Shown one piece after another: positions 41,085 through 52,239 of a stretch of 64,000 nucleotides of DNA (positions within the stretch are counted from its first letter, which is position 1; the number at the start of each line of letters is the position of its first letter). The DNA comes from Anniella stebbinsi (taxonomy: Eukaryota > Chordata > Lepidosauria > Squamata > Anniellidae). A program made the translations under genes and the position numbers. Location of the stretch: the NCBI GenBank assembly GCA_029215795.1, contig JARDYH010000001.1, positions 353,362,154 to 353,426,153 of the forward strand, in the 5' to 3' direction. The notes beneath the pieces were generated by a model that was not told where the DNA came from, ran no database searches, and saw only the letters and a program-made list of their open reading frames with translations.

Positions 41085-41165
41085 AAGCATAGTGGTATTA
41101 TCGTCATTCTGCAGATGGGACGGAGAATGGTCGCGGCTTGCCCAAAGGCCACCAAAAGGATTCAC
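41085..41165 (+). repeat. MIR-like fragment
   Basis: 'attatcgtcattctgcagat' and 'ggcttgcccaaaggccacc' match the conserved core and 3' part of MIR-type SINEs. Short and diverged. Confidence 0.45.
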
Positions 41166-41384
41166 AACTGAGGAAACTGCCAACTCGTCCCTCATGTAAT
41201 ACTTGCAGACAGCTCTCAGCCATACTATTTTAAAAGGGCCATGCGTATTTCACAATTCCATGTAGAACGAAGCACAATGTTTGATGCTGGGCACAGATTT
41301 CAACATCTAAACCAACCAAGTTGTGCCACGGATTTCAATGGGAGAATTAAGCATGTGCTTAAACCTCTCCCATTGAAAACCAAG

Positions 41385-41640
41385 ATGCAGTGATGGCCAA
41401 CGACTTTTGATGTCCTTAAAAGCAAATTAAACAAATTCATGGAAAATAAGTCTGCCAATAGCTACCCATATAGTGGTGATAGCCTTCAGTAGCAGTATGC
41501 CATTAAATACCAGTTGATGGCAAGCAGCACTGGGAGAGGTCTACTGCCTTCCTGTCTTGCTTGTTGGCTTCTCAGAGGTATCAGGTTGACTGTAAGAAAT
41601 GGAATGCTTACCTAGATGGATGCTTGGTCTGATCCAGCAA
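41385..41640 (+). mobile_element. CR1 LINE 3' end
   Basis: 'caaattaaacaaattcatgg', 'gtagcagtatgcc', 'taccagttgatgg' and 'cttggtctgatccagcaag' give the final coding segment and the 3' untranslated region. Confidence 0.72.
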
Positions 41641-41794
41641 GTATCTAATGTTGGCTGGATAGTGCGTTAGGTTTCCAACACTAATGGCTGCAGAGAAGCC
41701 AAAAAGCATGTGAGAAATGCCTGTACAATCTTCAAAGCCAGAGACAGACTGATTAATTTTTTGGGATGGCAGGAAGATGAGGTTTCTGCTTCTT

Positions 41795-41990
41795 GCATAG
41801 CTCATGGCTCAGTGGTAGAACACCTGTCTTGTACGCAGAAGGCCCCAAGTTCAGTTCAGGGCTTCTCCAGGTAGGGCTGGAAAAACGCCTGCCTGAAACC
41901 CTGGAAAACCACTGCCAGTTAAGTGTTGACAATACTGGACTAGATAGACCAACGGTCTGACTCAGTCTAAGGCAGTTTCCTATGTTCTTT
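41795..41990 (+). mobile_element. tRNA-Ala-derived SINE
   Basis: The head 'catggctcagtggtagaaca' and 'acgcagaaggccccaagttc', the body 'cttctccaggtagggctgga', and the tail 'gtctgactcagtctaaggca' are in order and unbroken. The anticodon-loop region has changed (tcttgtacg). Confidence 0.78.
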
Positions 41991-42056
41991 GGCCCCTTCG
42001 CACAACTGACAGAGGCGGAAAGGTATGCAAAATAAGCACACATATAGGTAAACTTA

Positions 42057-42175
42057 GAGCCTATCTACACTACTGCTTTAAAACGGTTTGTAACAGTTTT
42101 AAACCGGTTAATAACCATTATTAACTGGTGTAACACTGTTATAAACTGTTTTAAAGCAGTAGTGTAGATAGGCTC
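42057..42175. mobile_element. Palindromic MITE, 119 bp
   Basis: Arms beginning 'gagcctatctacactactgc' are repeated in inverted form at the right end with few mismatches. The flanks are TTA on the left and ATA on the right, so a 3-bp duplication is doubtful. The short length and perfect ends suggest a recent or gene-converted MITE. Confidence 0.65.
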
Positions 42176-42511
42176 ATAATTTGCATTATCTGTATAGCAC
42201 TCCATTTTCCTCAGCACAGAATTCGGCTTGGTTCAGTACATAATTTTGATTGTTTTAGTGTCAAGAACACACAGCCCCTAGTTATAAAAATTGGAAAACA
42301 TGATCACAAAAAAAGTTCGTAAGATCAGAAGGCGGGCAACTCTCCAGTTAGTTTTTCATGAAGTGGCAATCTGTAACGAGCCAGTACAAATAATTTTTAC
42401 CAATAGTGCCTGCTGGATCAGATGAAAAGGCCCATTTGGTCCAATATTCCATTTCCAAGAGTAGCTAAGCAGACCTTGGTTCCTCAGCAGTGAACTCAGA
42501 GCACACTTAAC

Positions 42512-42515
42512 CTGA

Positions 42516-42551
<36 letters not shown>

Positions 42552-42605
42552 AATAAATTTATTTCTTACCCGCCTCTCCCTCAGGATTGAGGCGGGGAAC
42601 AACAA
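42512..42605 (-). mobile_element. L2-like LINE 3' terminus with (GAT)n tail
   Basis: (GAT)n at 42513-42550 adjoins 'tttatttcttacccgcctct' and 'ccctcaggattgaggcgggg', the antisense of the 3' end of the LINE at 19575-21355. Only the terminus was inserted. Confidence 0.7.
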
Positions 42606-42609
42606 GATT

Positions 42610-43030
42610 GCCCAGATGCTAAACTAGGCTCTTCGTGCCTGCCCAGAATGGATTGTAGAATCCAATTCCCAAATCCACTCCAGAGTTGGGTTAATCCATT
42701 CTGTGCTCCAAGTCATTTTACTTATCCATAGCTGGAAACCATCATTGCCACAGGCTTGAGATAGTGATTTAAGAAAGGGCCCATAGCATCACTGATTGAT
42801 TTCGGTAGAAATACTTCTACATTAAGTGTGCTTAGGAAAACACAGACAAACATGATACACCATCTGTCAGAGAGAAAAGCCAGTGGTTATAATGCCTTTT
42901 CAGTAGCACGTATCTAAGGGCGTGCTACTGTCTTCTGTTGTTGCTGCATCCTTAGCAATAATAGCAGATAAATGGCTCAAGAGATTCTTGGGCCTGCAAA
43001 CATTTAGGAGCCCAGATTAAACGTGCAGGC
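42610..43030. other. Unassigned non-coding sequence
   Basis: Nothing recognised. Confidence 0.3.
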
Positions 43031-43035
43031 CAGCC

Positions 43036-43312
43036 TTGGTCACCCTAGTGCCCTCCAGATGTGTTGGATTAAAACTCCCAGCATAGCTGGCTGGGGGCAG
43101 GGGAAGCCTATATACACCAGTTGTTGGGGAACATGGGTGAGAGGGTTGTCCTGCTTGTTGGTTCCTGGTTGACAGCCAGTTGGCCACTGTGGGAACAGAG
43201 TGCTGGATTAGATGGACCCTGGGTTTGATCCAGCATGGCTCTTCTCAAGTTCTTAGATGCAGGGAGTTGTGCTCCAACACATCTGAAGGGCACCAGGTTG
43301 GGGATGCTTGCT
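43036..43312. mobile_element. Foldback repeat split by a CR1 insertion
   Basis: The left arm (43036-43095: 'tagtgccctccagatgtgtt') and the right arm (about 43258-43312: 'caacacatctgaagggcacc') are inverted and lie on either side of a CR1 3' end. Confidence 0.65.
43096..43257 (+). mobile_element. CR1 LINE 3' untranslated end
   Basis: 'caccagttgttggggaacat', 'cagttggccactgtgggaac' and 'ttgatccagcatggctcttc' form the terminal part of the CR1 3' end. It is inserted in a foldback repeat. Confidence 0.72.
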
Positions 43313-43451
43313 GTAGGCCATCAACACATACACACGTACACACACATACAATCTCCCTGAGTGTCCTATAGCGTTTTGCCAACATAAATGAGAAGCCTAC
43401 TCTGTAGTTGAACCCATCAACAAAATTAGGACAGCAAAAACTAATGTGAAA

Positions 43452-43503
43452 CTGAGAAGAAGAAGAAGAAGAAGAAGAAGAAGAAGAAGAAGAAGAAGAA
43501 GAT
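43452..43503. repeat. (GAA)n microsatellite, tail of a LINE
   Basis: About sixteen GAA units, at the 3' side of the antisense LINE that follows. Confidence 0.92.
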
Positions 43504-44165
43504 ATTTATTTATAACCCGCCTCTCCCTCCGGATCGAGGCAGGGAACAACAATAAATATAAACACAAGACCACAAAATAGATAAAATATTAAAACAAATA
43601 AAAACTAATACATTATTAAAAAATCTTAAAATTCAACTGGGTAGGCCTGCCAGTAGAAATCAGTCTTCATGGCTCTCTTAAATTCATGAAGACTACTAAT
43701 TTGTCAAATTTCCTCCGGCAGGCCATTCCACAGTCTGGGAGCGGCAGAACAGAAGGTCCTCTGGGTAACACTCGTCAGCCTGGTTCTGGCTGATTGGAGT
43801 AAATTCTTCCCAAAGGACCTGAGTGTGCAGGGCGGATTATACGGGAGAAGGTGACCCCACAGGTAACCTGGACCCAAACCATGTAGGGCTTCAAAGGTAA
43901 TGACCAACACTTTATACTTTGCCCGGAAATTGATTGGCAGCCAATGAAGTGATTTTAAAATTGGTGTAATGTGGTCACCCCTAGATGTACCGGTGACTAA
44001 CCTGGCTGCCATATTTTGAACTAGTTGAATTTTCCGGACTAGGCACAAAGGTAGCCCTATGTACAGCACATTGCAGAAGTCGAGCCTCGAAGTTACCAGT
44101 GTGTGCACTACCGTCTTTAGGTCTTCCAATTCTAGGAAGGGGCGCAGCTGGCAGAATTCACCAAG
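43504..44165 (-). pseudogene. L2-like LINE C-terminus and 3' end
   Basis: The minus strand encodes 'LVTSRLDFCNVLYIGLPLC', 'NMAARLVTGTSRGDHITP', 'LHWLPINFRAKYKVLVITFE' and 'CSAAPRLWNGLPEEI' in a single open frame of 155 codons (43704-44171). A 3' untranslated region ending 'ggagggagaggcgggtta' follows. It is better preserved than the sense copy at 19575-21355 and shows the expected reading frame for that copy. Confidence 0.82.
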
Positions 44166-44329
44166 AAGCAAGCATAGTTGGAACAGCTGCAGTATGAAAG
44201 CACGTACTGCCGTCTAGGCTCTGTCATCTTACAAACCGCCTCCCTATATTTCTGGTTTGTTGGTTTCTTTTCTTCTTGAGGTCAATTATTTCTAGGATGC
44301 GGTTCTCTCAGACACGCTGTGCTATCCAA

Positions 44330-44690
44330 CTTCCAATCCATGGTTTGGAGTTCTAGAATGGGCTGTGAGCTCCCTCTTTCCCTCCCGTGACAGGCTTCCT
44401 TTTTCCAGTTCCAAATTGTGACATCCAAATTTGGGCAAACAGTGGTTACTACTAACCAGGATTCCTTCTAAACTAAATCCAATTCAAACCCACAGTTTTG
44501 AATCATCCTTGTCAACAAAGGAGACCATTCAACCGGGAATATGAGGCAGAAGGTATTTTCATGGAAGCTTGCAACTCATTCCCAATCTCCAACCCATAGT
44601 TTAGAGATCTCAAATGTGACATCTAGATTTAGCCATATACTTAGTTAACAAGTAAACCCAAACCAGGGTTATGTCTGTTGGTGCCTGAGT
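44330..44690. repeat. Two diverged copies of a ~130-bp unit
   Basis: 'tccaatccatggtttggag' with 'gtgacatccaaatttgg' near 44330-44435 recurs as 'tccaacccatagtttagag' with 'gtgacatctagatttag' near 44588-44632. Each is followed by an 'aaccagg'-like block. This could be a foldback element or an internal duplication. Confidence 0.4.
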
Positions 44691-44784
44691 CTCAATCTTA
44701 CATGCTCCTTTCAGCCCTTCCCCTCATGCACTGCAACTCCACGCTTCCTAGTTTGCTCAAACCATAATTTGCTATTACATTTAT

Positions 44785-45003
44785 CAAAGGCTATCAATGG
44801 CTACTAGTTCCGATGGCTAAGTGCAACTTCCAGTATCAGAGGCAATAAGCCTGTATGCACTACTTGCTGGGGAACATGGGTGGGAGGTTGCTGTTGTACC
44901 GTATCCTGCTTGTGGGTCCCTGGTTAACAGCTGATTGGCCACTGTGTGAACAGAGTGCTGGACTATATGGACTCTTGGTCTGATTCTGCACGCCTCTTCT
45001 TAT
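44785..45003 (+). mobile_element. CR1 LINE 3' end
   Basis: 'ccagtatcagaggcaataag', 'cttgctggggaacatgggtg', 'gctgattggccactgtgtga' and 'tggactcttggtctgattct'. Terminal segment only. Confidence 0.72.
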
Positions 45004-45417
45004 ACATCCATGGAAACCTATGCTTTGCCCAAACCATAAACTTTGCCCAATTTGAATACAACTGCAAATTACAGGATGATCAAATCAGGAAGTGGAGAAG
45101 AGACTCGGAGCACCTGAGGGCGATGAGGAGGTGACCACATGAGCCCAAGATCTGGCACGAACATTTGGCAATGAATTATTCTGGCTACACAGACAACCAA
45201 TTTTAGGCAGACCTAAACTTTTGACTCTACCAATGCTCACTGCATGTTGCATTGTTTTAATTCAGACTCAACACAGAGCAACTTTATATACTGAATGGAT
45301 GTAGACAAACGAGAGATGAATGGATTTGTTTTTTTCTAGAGAGCTCACAACCTTGGCCCATGGTATCACAAGATGGCATGAAAAGCTATAAGCCTCACCA
45401 GACCAGTTTGCACAATC

Positions 45418-45748
45418 ACCCATTTGAGGAATATCAAATACAAGCTTAGTGCTCAAAATGTTTATTTCAGACAATGACATGGTTGGCACGATCACCACAG
45501 TCCACTGTGGCATATTTAACAAATCACCCAGAACCCATAAGCTCTTTCAGGGCTGTGGGTGGTTTGTTAACCACACCAACAACTCAACCTCGCCAGGTTC
45601 AGACAAAAAAATAAGCCACAGTACCTGCCCTCATTGCCTTGAATATTCAAAATAAGCCACAGTGGGCTGCAGAAATTGTGCGAATCCGGTCACTGTCTGA
45701 AAAAAGCATTTTGAGCACTAAGTTTGTCTTTGACGTTCATCAAATGGG
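45418..45748. mobile_element. Palindromic DNA element, 331 bp
   Basis: The left arm 'cccatttgaggaatatcaaa' and 'cttagtgctcaaaatg' are mirrored by 'cattttgagcactaag' and 'gacgttcatcaaatggg' on the right. The interior 'gtggtttgttaaccacacca' links it to the 'GGTTTGTTA' family and to 36307-36678. The mirrored flank beyond the family core suggests an extended arm. Confidence 0.65.
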
Positions 45749-45749
45749 A

Positions 45750-46530
45750 TCCTTAGAAAAGCTCTATTCACTCCAGGGCTTTGTTTGTCATTTTGTAACC
45801 CACATGTCAATTGCAGTGTCAATTTGATAATTTACCATCATATTGTTATGCAGGCATTCCTCACTTCCCTGTGCAGAGGGGGGTTGCAGGGCACTGCCAG
45901 TTCAGTTTCCTTTGGATGAGAGAGCATCGGAGACTTAAGGTGCCTTTGTAATATCTCTTTTATTTTCAAATACAGACACAGAGCACAGCAAATAACTCTA
46001 GACTGCTGCAGCAGACAACACAGCTGCTGATCCTACGTCAGATTTCCAAAGACCATCTGTTTCAAGCACCTCTAAGGTTGCACTTCAGTTTTTAGATTAC
46101 TCCAGGTTGTGATGAATCTATCAATAGTCCTGTCCAACTGCTAGAACAGAGGGATGACCAGGACACTGGACATAATCACTTCTAGATGCCCTCTCCTGCC
46201 AACTATAGCCAACATTGTTCTGTATTGAGGATCTTGGGGCAATGAGGGAGCAGAAACAATGGCTAGGACCCAAGGAAGAAACTCTCTGAAGCCCCAAAGA
46301 AAGCAGGTAGAAAGTTGGCTAATGATGTACAAGCAGTAAATTAGTGTGCCGTGACAGTCTCCGTCCCAGAGCTGAAGACCAGGACCAAGGTCCAGAGCAC
46401 TGCAGCCTAGCCTCCCCCAACCCCCACCCCAAACGACCACCCAGAGAGCAGCAGGCTGCAGAAACCATATCAGCACCTAAGCTGGCGCGCCCACCTGGGT
46501 TAACACTGCTTGCTGCAGCATCCTTCCTTC
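45750..46530. other. Unassigned non-coding sequence
   Basis: Nothing recognised. The 111-codon minus frame at 46141-46476 has no domain. Confidence 0.3.
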
Positions 46531-46534
46531 ATTA

Positions 46535-46712
46535 GGGCGTCATCACACATGGGGTTTGAGGCACACCCGCTGCGACTTTGATCCACTTTTTCAGCGCTGG
46601 ACTCGCATGACATCATCCCCGTCCTGTTCTCGCACCCTGAGCGAGTCCAGCGCTGAAAGAGTGGATCAAAGTCGCGGCAGGTGTGCCTCAAACCCCGAGT
46701 GTGATGACGCCC
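46535..46712. mobile_element. PIF/Harbinger-like MITE with TTA duplication
   Basis: Inverted arms of about 74 bp start GGGCGTCATCACACATGGGG and end with the near reverse complement. The flanks are TTA on both sides (46532-46534 and 46713-46715), the 3-bp TWA duplication typical of PIF/Harbinger. The loop is about 30 bp. It is non-coding and CpG-rich, suggesting a young insertion. Confidence 0.8.
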
Positions 46713-46719
46713 TTATTTT

Positions 46720-47125
46720 TTAAAAGAATGTTATAGTCAGGGTGCGCCTGGTCAGGCATATACATGGTTACACGTGCTAGTTTTTTTTTAATTTATACTT
46801 TTAAAACATATTATCCTTTTCTACAATAAAATGGTGCTTATTCTCAAGGAAATGAGTTTAGCATCAGGTCAGGAGAAACCCTGGAGTGATGGTGGTGCTC
46901 CGATTTAAGTGAGGTTAAAATGTGGAACTGCACATGCACATAATATATCTTTTTCATCAAGGTTGTTATTTACTCTAACATATCAGGGATGTAGAAACAA
47001 CTGTTAAATCATGTAATGGTGGTGGCAGGGAGGAGAAGACAAAGTAATGTGAAGTAATACACATGGCTGTCTAAAGGAGGAAGTTAAGACCACTAATTCT
47101 AGCCTGTAAAATTTTCTAAGTGCAC
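46720..47125. other. Unassigned non-coding sequence
   Basis: Nothing recognised. Confidence 0.3.
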
Positions 47126-47126
47126 C

Positions 47127-47322
47127 ACTGAGGGATAGCTCAGTGTGATAGAGCACATGCTTGGCATGCAGAAGGTCCAAGGTTCAATTCCCAGCTTCTC
47201 CAGGTAGGGCAAGGAAAGAATCCTGCCTGAAACCCCGGAGAGCCGCTGCCAGTCAGTGTTGACAATACTGGACTAGATGGACCAAGGTCTGACTCAGTAT
47301 AAGGCAGCTTCCTATGTTCCTA
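47127..47322 (+). mobile_element. tRNA-Ala-derived SINE, reference-quality copy
   Basis: All parts are in order: 'agggatagctcagtgtgata', 'cttggcatgcagaaggtcc', 'aaggttcaattcccagc', 'tctccaggtagggcaagg', 'cctgaaaccccggagagc', 'tgttgacaatactggactag' and 'tctgactcagtataaggcag'. It serves as the yardstick for the other copies in this window. Confidence 0.85.
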
Positions 47323-47324
47323 GT

Positions 47325-47652
47325 GGCAGTCCAAAAGAGAAGACATGGACCTATGACCTGATATTGAAGTCCAGCAGGAGAAGAGCCTTCAATGTGGTGG
47401 CCCCCTTCCTATGGAATTCCCTGCCTTTGGAGGCCAGGCAGGCACCAACATTGTGTTGCCTCCAGTGCCTCCTTCAGGAAGCCTTCCTTGAGTGACTGGC
47501 CATGTTTTTTTTCCAGAATTCTGTCTCTTTTTAAAAAAATAGTAATTATTTTAACATGGAATTAATTATTTTATCCTATCTGCTGTTCACTGCTCCGAAA
47601 TCTTTTGGATGTGGAGCGGTATATAAATATTGACAATAAATACATAAATAAA
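47325..47652 (+). mobile_element. L2-like LINE C-terminus and 3' end
   Basis: It encodes 'RRAFNVVAPFLWNSLPLEAR' and 'LQCLLQEAFLE' (47372-47493), then a 3' end 'gatgtggagcggtatataaa' and an AATAAATA tail. It directly follows the SINE at 47127. Confidence 0.72.
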
Positions 47653-47654
47653 GC

Positions 47655-48490
47655 TACAGCCAGCACATCAAACCACAGCCAACAGTTTCAGGCACAACAA
47701 TTATATTCCAAGGTGAACCTTGCCGAAAGGATTCCATTACTACCAAAGGATATATGCCGATAATAGTACAAATCCATAAGGATGGACGTTTGAAATGTAG
47801 CCCTTTAATACTGTGCCTGGGTTTGCATTTGTATTCCTTACCCTTTTGTTTTTACAGACATCCAGCCTGTTGCGTGCACCCAGGAGTCTGGATTCATCTT
47901 GCCCTGCCTCGAAATGTCATCTTCTCCTTGTGGTTAACTTGCTCCAATTCATGAAACACTGGGCTGCCATGAGTAGTTATGCAGAGGAGCTCTGTTGCAT
48001 GAGTAACGGACAGAAAAAACGTAAAGCAAGCGCTTCCAGGCACTGAAGCGCTAACGCGTCCACCAAGAGGAAGCTGACCCACTTCCACAAATAGATATCT
48101 GCTGGCAGAAAAAGTAGTATTGTCTCCGAGAATCTGTCTTCGCACTGCTTACTGAGTTGTGAAGCCTGGGAGAAGGTTAGCTCCATCTCCCAAACTAACA
48201 GCTGCGCGAACACATTTCTCTCCATAGGAACAGAGGCATCGCTTGTTTGTGAAAGTCATTTTGTGGTCGAAACAAAGGCTTAGAGAACGGCAACAGTTCA
48301 TTCCCCACCACCTCACAATGAGGGCTCTCACCTATGGATGGAATGCATGACATGCACAGAATTTGTAGGTTTGGCTTTCCGAGAATCCTACAGTTCAAAG
48401 TAGAGGTATTATACTGAAGAACACATTGAGGTCTTCAAGGTGCTTCACATACCCCTGTAAAGTTGGCCAGTATGATTGCCCCTGTCTTCT
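47655..48490. other. Unassigned non-coding sequence
   Basis: Nothing recognised. Several open frames of 60-83 codons overlap on both strands without a domain. Confidence 0.35.
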
Positions 48491-48491
48491 A

Positions 48492-48609
48492 GATCAACCT
48501 TCTCCAACCTGGTGCTCTCCAGAGGTATTAAACTGGAATTCCCGTCATGCTGGTTGGGAATGATAGGAATTCCAGTTCAACATATTTGGAGGGCAGCAGG
48601 CTGGGCGAA
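48492..48609. mobile_element. Foldback repeat (ACTACAACTCCCA family)
   Basis: 'tccaacctggtgctctccag' and 'aaactggaattcccgtcatg' are mirrored by 'gataggaattccagttcaac' and 'ggagggcagcaggctgg'. Confidence 0.65.
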
Positions 48610-48611
48610 AG

Positions 48612-49788
48612 TGGATGTACACAGAAGGCGGAATGGGAAAGGCTACGGAGCACTACCCTTTTTATCTCTTAGCCACAATACTAAGCCAGTATGTAGCAAT
48701 TGGCCACTGCTTTTCTTTTTTGTAATAAAAAGAAGCCACAAGAAGCTGCAAATTTGACTGGAGAAAATGCTGGGGGGAAAGTGCTTAGCCCTTTCCCAGT
48801 AGGCAGCTTTGCAAAACAAATTCCCTTCTCAAGCTGCCTTTCCATCTGGAAGGGGGGAAAATGTTAGCACTTCCATCTTCCCCCCTACCCTGACTGGAAA
48901 ATTAGTGTGGGGTGTATTTTTGAGCACACACACAAACGCAAAAAGGGACCATGGGAAAGGATTAAGCATCCTGGCTTCCACGTAACTCCCATCATATATG
49001 CAGCCCCCTGCAGGTTGTTTCCATTTTAAAAAAAGATGGCGGGGGCAGGGGGGAAGAGACCATCATAAGGAATTAGTCATGCATGTCTGCCATGCAAGGA
49101 GCAGCTGATCCTTCTGCTTTCATTTTGATAAAACAGGTTGCCAGGCCCTATGATGGTGCAAATCTGCTTGGAAAATCCCACTCCTTCTGTGAGCTTGTAA
49201 CATCCCTCCAACTGGTATTTGCTTCCTGCGCTTTTGCACAGATGTGCAAAAAGTCTACATAAGCTCTGTCGCACCTTCCAGTTGCAACCGGCCAGCTGCC
49301 ATATATGCGCTCTAAGTGCCACCCATAGGGTTGGGCCTGGAGCAAACACTGGCAGTCTTCACGAGAAAAAAATTATCACTGTCACGGTTTGTTTGTCTTC
49401 CTCCTTTTCAGCAGGGCTCCCATACCTTTGACAGCTCTAAGAAAGAAATTAGACTTTTCTTCTTTTTTCCCCCCACTAGCACAGTAACTCAATGATGAGA
49501 AAAGTTCTACCTGCCAGGATTTTGCCCGGCATGAAAGTATTAAAGGCACAGAAGTTCCACCACGAGGAAAGAAAAAAGAGCTGGCAACCCGACACAGGAA
49601 CCAGTGACAGCCCCAGTACTATCTTGCTCCCCCTCTGCCTATATTGCAATTTTATACACTGGGTGGAAGCTGAGTTCCAGGCCTAAAGGGAACAGAGCAA
49701 AGGGGCAATTTTATTCCTTCCACTCTTGCCTTTTCTAGGGGAAGGCAAATAACTTGAGTGTCCAGTTTCCGATTGTATCAGAAACATC
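48612..49788. other. Unassigned non-coding sequence
   Basis: Nothing recognised apart from short A and G runs. Confidence 0.3.
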
Positions 49789-49789
49789 A

Positions 49790-50047
49790 ATACTAGTAGC
49801 CATTGATAGCTTTCTCCTCCAGGAATTTATCCAATCCACTTTTAAAGCCATCCAAATTTGGTGGCCATGACCACACTTTATGGTAGTGAATTCCATAGTT
49901 TAAACTATGCGCTGCGTGAAGAAGTCCTTCCTTTTATCTGTCTAGAATCTCCCTCCAATCAGCTTCATGGGATGACGCCATTGGGTTCTAGGATTATGAG
50001 AGAGGGAGAAAAATGTCTCCCTATTCACATTCTCCACACCTTTGCTT
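49790..50047 (-). mobile_element. CR1 LINE fragment
   Basis: Antisense signature: 'gatagctttctcctccagga', 'tttaaagccatccaaatttg', 'aagaagtccttccttttatc' and 'ctccaatcagcttcatggga'. It corresponds to the ORF2 C-terminus 'NSFKRGLDKFLEEK'-type region. Confidence 0.75.
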
Positions 50048-50049
50048 TG

Positions 50050-51040
50050 AAATATTGTGCATCTGGAATTATAAACAGAGATATTTTTACATCACAATAC
50101 TCTTGTCATTCTCAGGTTGCCCCCAGTGTCAAAGAACCAAGCCTCTCTTCACCATCCCACCAATTGCCTAACCAGCTTGCACTTAAACACAGCCCTGCTA
50201 TAAATCAAACACTGCTGGCAGAACAGATTCCCACCCACCCCATGCAGCCCCCCAAATCTGCTACAGAGAGTTGATGGCCCTCCCGAGCAGATTTGGGGGT
50301 GGGGGCAGAGGAGAAAAGGGAAATTGCATTTTGTGAGCGGATATACGGTAGTTTAGCAAGCCTGCATTTAAATTAATTTGATCCTTTGTAACCATGTACC
50401 TCTGGAAGGAACCAGATATTTGACATTACTCCATTCTCATTCCATTATTTAATTGCCTTGAAAAGGTATGAGAACATAATTGCATCAATGCCCAGAGGCT
50501 CTTGATTGATTTTCTTTTTTTCAATCAGTAGAGAGAGAGTGTGTCTTCCTTCCGAAGTATGCAGCTGGGATGTGCAAAAATATTTTTAGAAGAGATGACA
50601 AAACTGGGAATTGGGGCGAGAAGGATGAATGGCAATCAGAGAGAGAAAGAGGAATTCAAGACCAAAGGAACAAATGCTAGATTATATAAATACGGTCACC
50701 AAATTGGGGTGGCAGAATTCAAGAGAATCGATGTCAAGGACTACCAGATTGTAGCACAAAGGGAGATAAATCTTTAAAAGCAGAAATAAGTCTAGGCAGT
50801 GATCCATTTTAAATCTGGGTGTGCCAACAGAAGTCTGGGAAAGAGTTCAAATCCATAACCAGCATCAGCAAATAAGAGATGGACAACGTGCACAAGAAGC
50901 TCTCAGACCAGAGCCATTGGACTTGTCCAGCAAGCTCTTCAAGGAACCTCCACCTCTTCCCTTCCTTGGTGGAGGTATACAGCTGTACCCAAGCCTGGGT
51001 GGGCCAGATTTAACCACAGGGCCATAGGTTGCTAACCAGT
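50050..51040. other. Unassigned non-coding sequence
   Basis: Nothing recognised. The 138-codon frame at 49858-50274 begins in antisense CR1 and has no domain of its own. Confidence 0.3.
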
Positions 51041-51041
51041 A

Positions 51042-51155
51042 TAGCATGCTCCAACCTGATGCCCTCTATGTGTGGGCCTACAACTCCCATTTCTAACTGG
51101 GAATTATGTGAGTTGCAGCCCAACACAACTGGAGGGCACCAGGTCAGGAAATGCA
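51042..51155. mobile_element. Foldback repeat (ACTACAACTCCCA family)
   Basis: 'gctccaacctgatgccctct' and 'cctacaactcccatttct' are mirrored by 'tgagttgcagcccaac' and 'ggagggcaccaggtcagg'. Confidence 0.65.
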
Positions 51156-51341
51156 ACCTCATATCTAGGAAGGCATTCTTGGCAGTGGTCCAACAACACA
51201 GGAACTCCCTTCGCTAGAAACTGGCTGATGCTTGCACATTGTTCAGAAATTGCTACAAAAGCCTTTGCATTTGGACTGGTGTGTAAGGCAGTTTTAATAT
51301 GCATTGTTCAACTGATTGTAAATGTACTGGTTAGTATGTGC

Positions 51342-51344
<3 letters not shown>

Positions 51345-51387
<43 letters not shown>
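51345..51387. repeat. (GA)n microsatellite
   Basis: About twenty AG units without interruption. Confidence 0.95.
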
Positions 51388-51389
<2 letters not shown>

Positions 51390-51390
<1 letters not shown>

Positions 51391-52238
51391 CATACCCAGG
51401 TCTTTGGAATTGGGTGAGCTAAAATAAATAACACAAAGAAACTTCAAATTTATTTATGCTTTAAAACTTTTAGAACATTGTCTAAATCCAGAATAGCCTT
51501 TGGGAATTTCTGGTTGACTGCCAATGAGCTAGACCAGTCTCCTGCCTATATCCCCCGTTGATTTTTCTGGCCTCATTAAATTAATCCTAGCAAACATACA
51601 CATTGATTGCCAATACCCTAATGAAAACAGAAAGATATTTGGCCTAAAGGGGTGGAGAAAGCAGGGGGGGGGGGCGAGCAGGGCAGAGAAGAGGGAAAGA
51701 ATACTATAGTATCTTAATGGCCATATGAGAGATCAGTTCCAACCCTTAAGCAACAGCTATTTTCTTTTAAATAATGTTTCTATACCTCTATTTTATTGCA
51801 ATATATTGTGCCCTGTAGGTATACAAGTGAACATTTACAAGTGGGAATCAATAATACTAGTGGTTTTCTTTCACCCTCCTAACTGCTCCCCCCTCTCTAA
51901 GATAGCAATCCTTCAGTGAACCAGATAGCCAGGATGGGCTATTACAGCAGACACATCAGTCAATAAAGTAATTGGCAAAAATACAAATCACAGCAGGTTT
52001 CCTGTGGACCTTTTCCACTACTACTGTTTACAAAAAGTCAATCCACCCATGCTCATAAATTACTCACTAAGTGCAAAGGTCCACCCTGATAGAGTATGGT
52101 CAGACATAGGAAAGAGCTACTCCAAGATACCATCTATAAAATGGGTAGATTCAGATGGAAAATTAATGCTGGAACTAAGGAACTTATTAAATAAGGGGTG
52201 GCGGGATTTTCTTGGTATAGCAATTGTGTGAATGCTCC
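51390..52238. other. Unassigned AT-rich sequence
   Basis: A G-run lies at about 51666-51674. No element recognised. Confidence 0.3.
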
Positions 52239-52239
52239 A

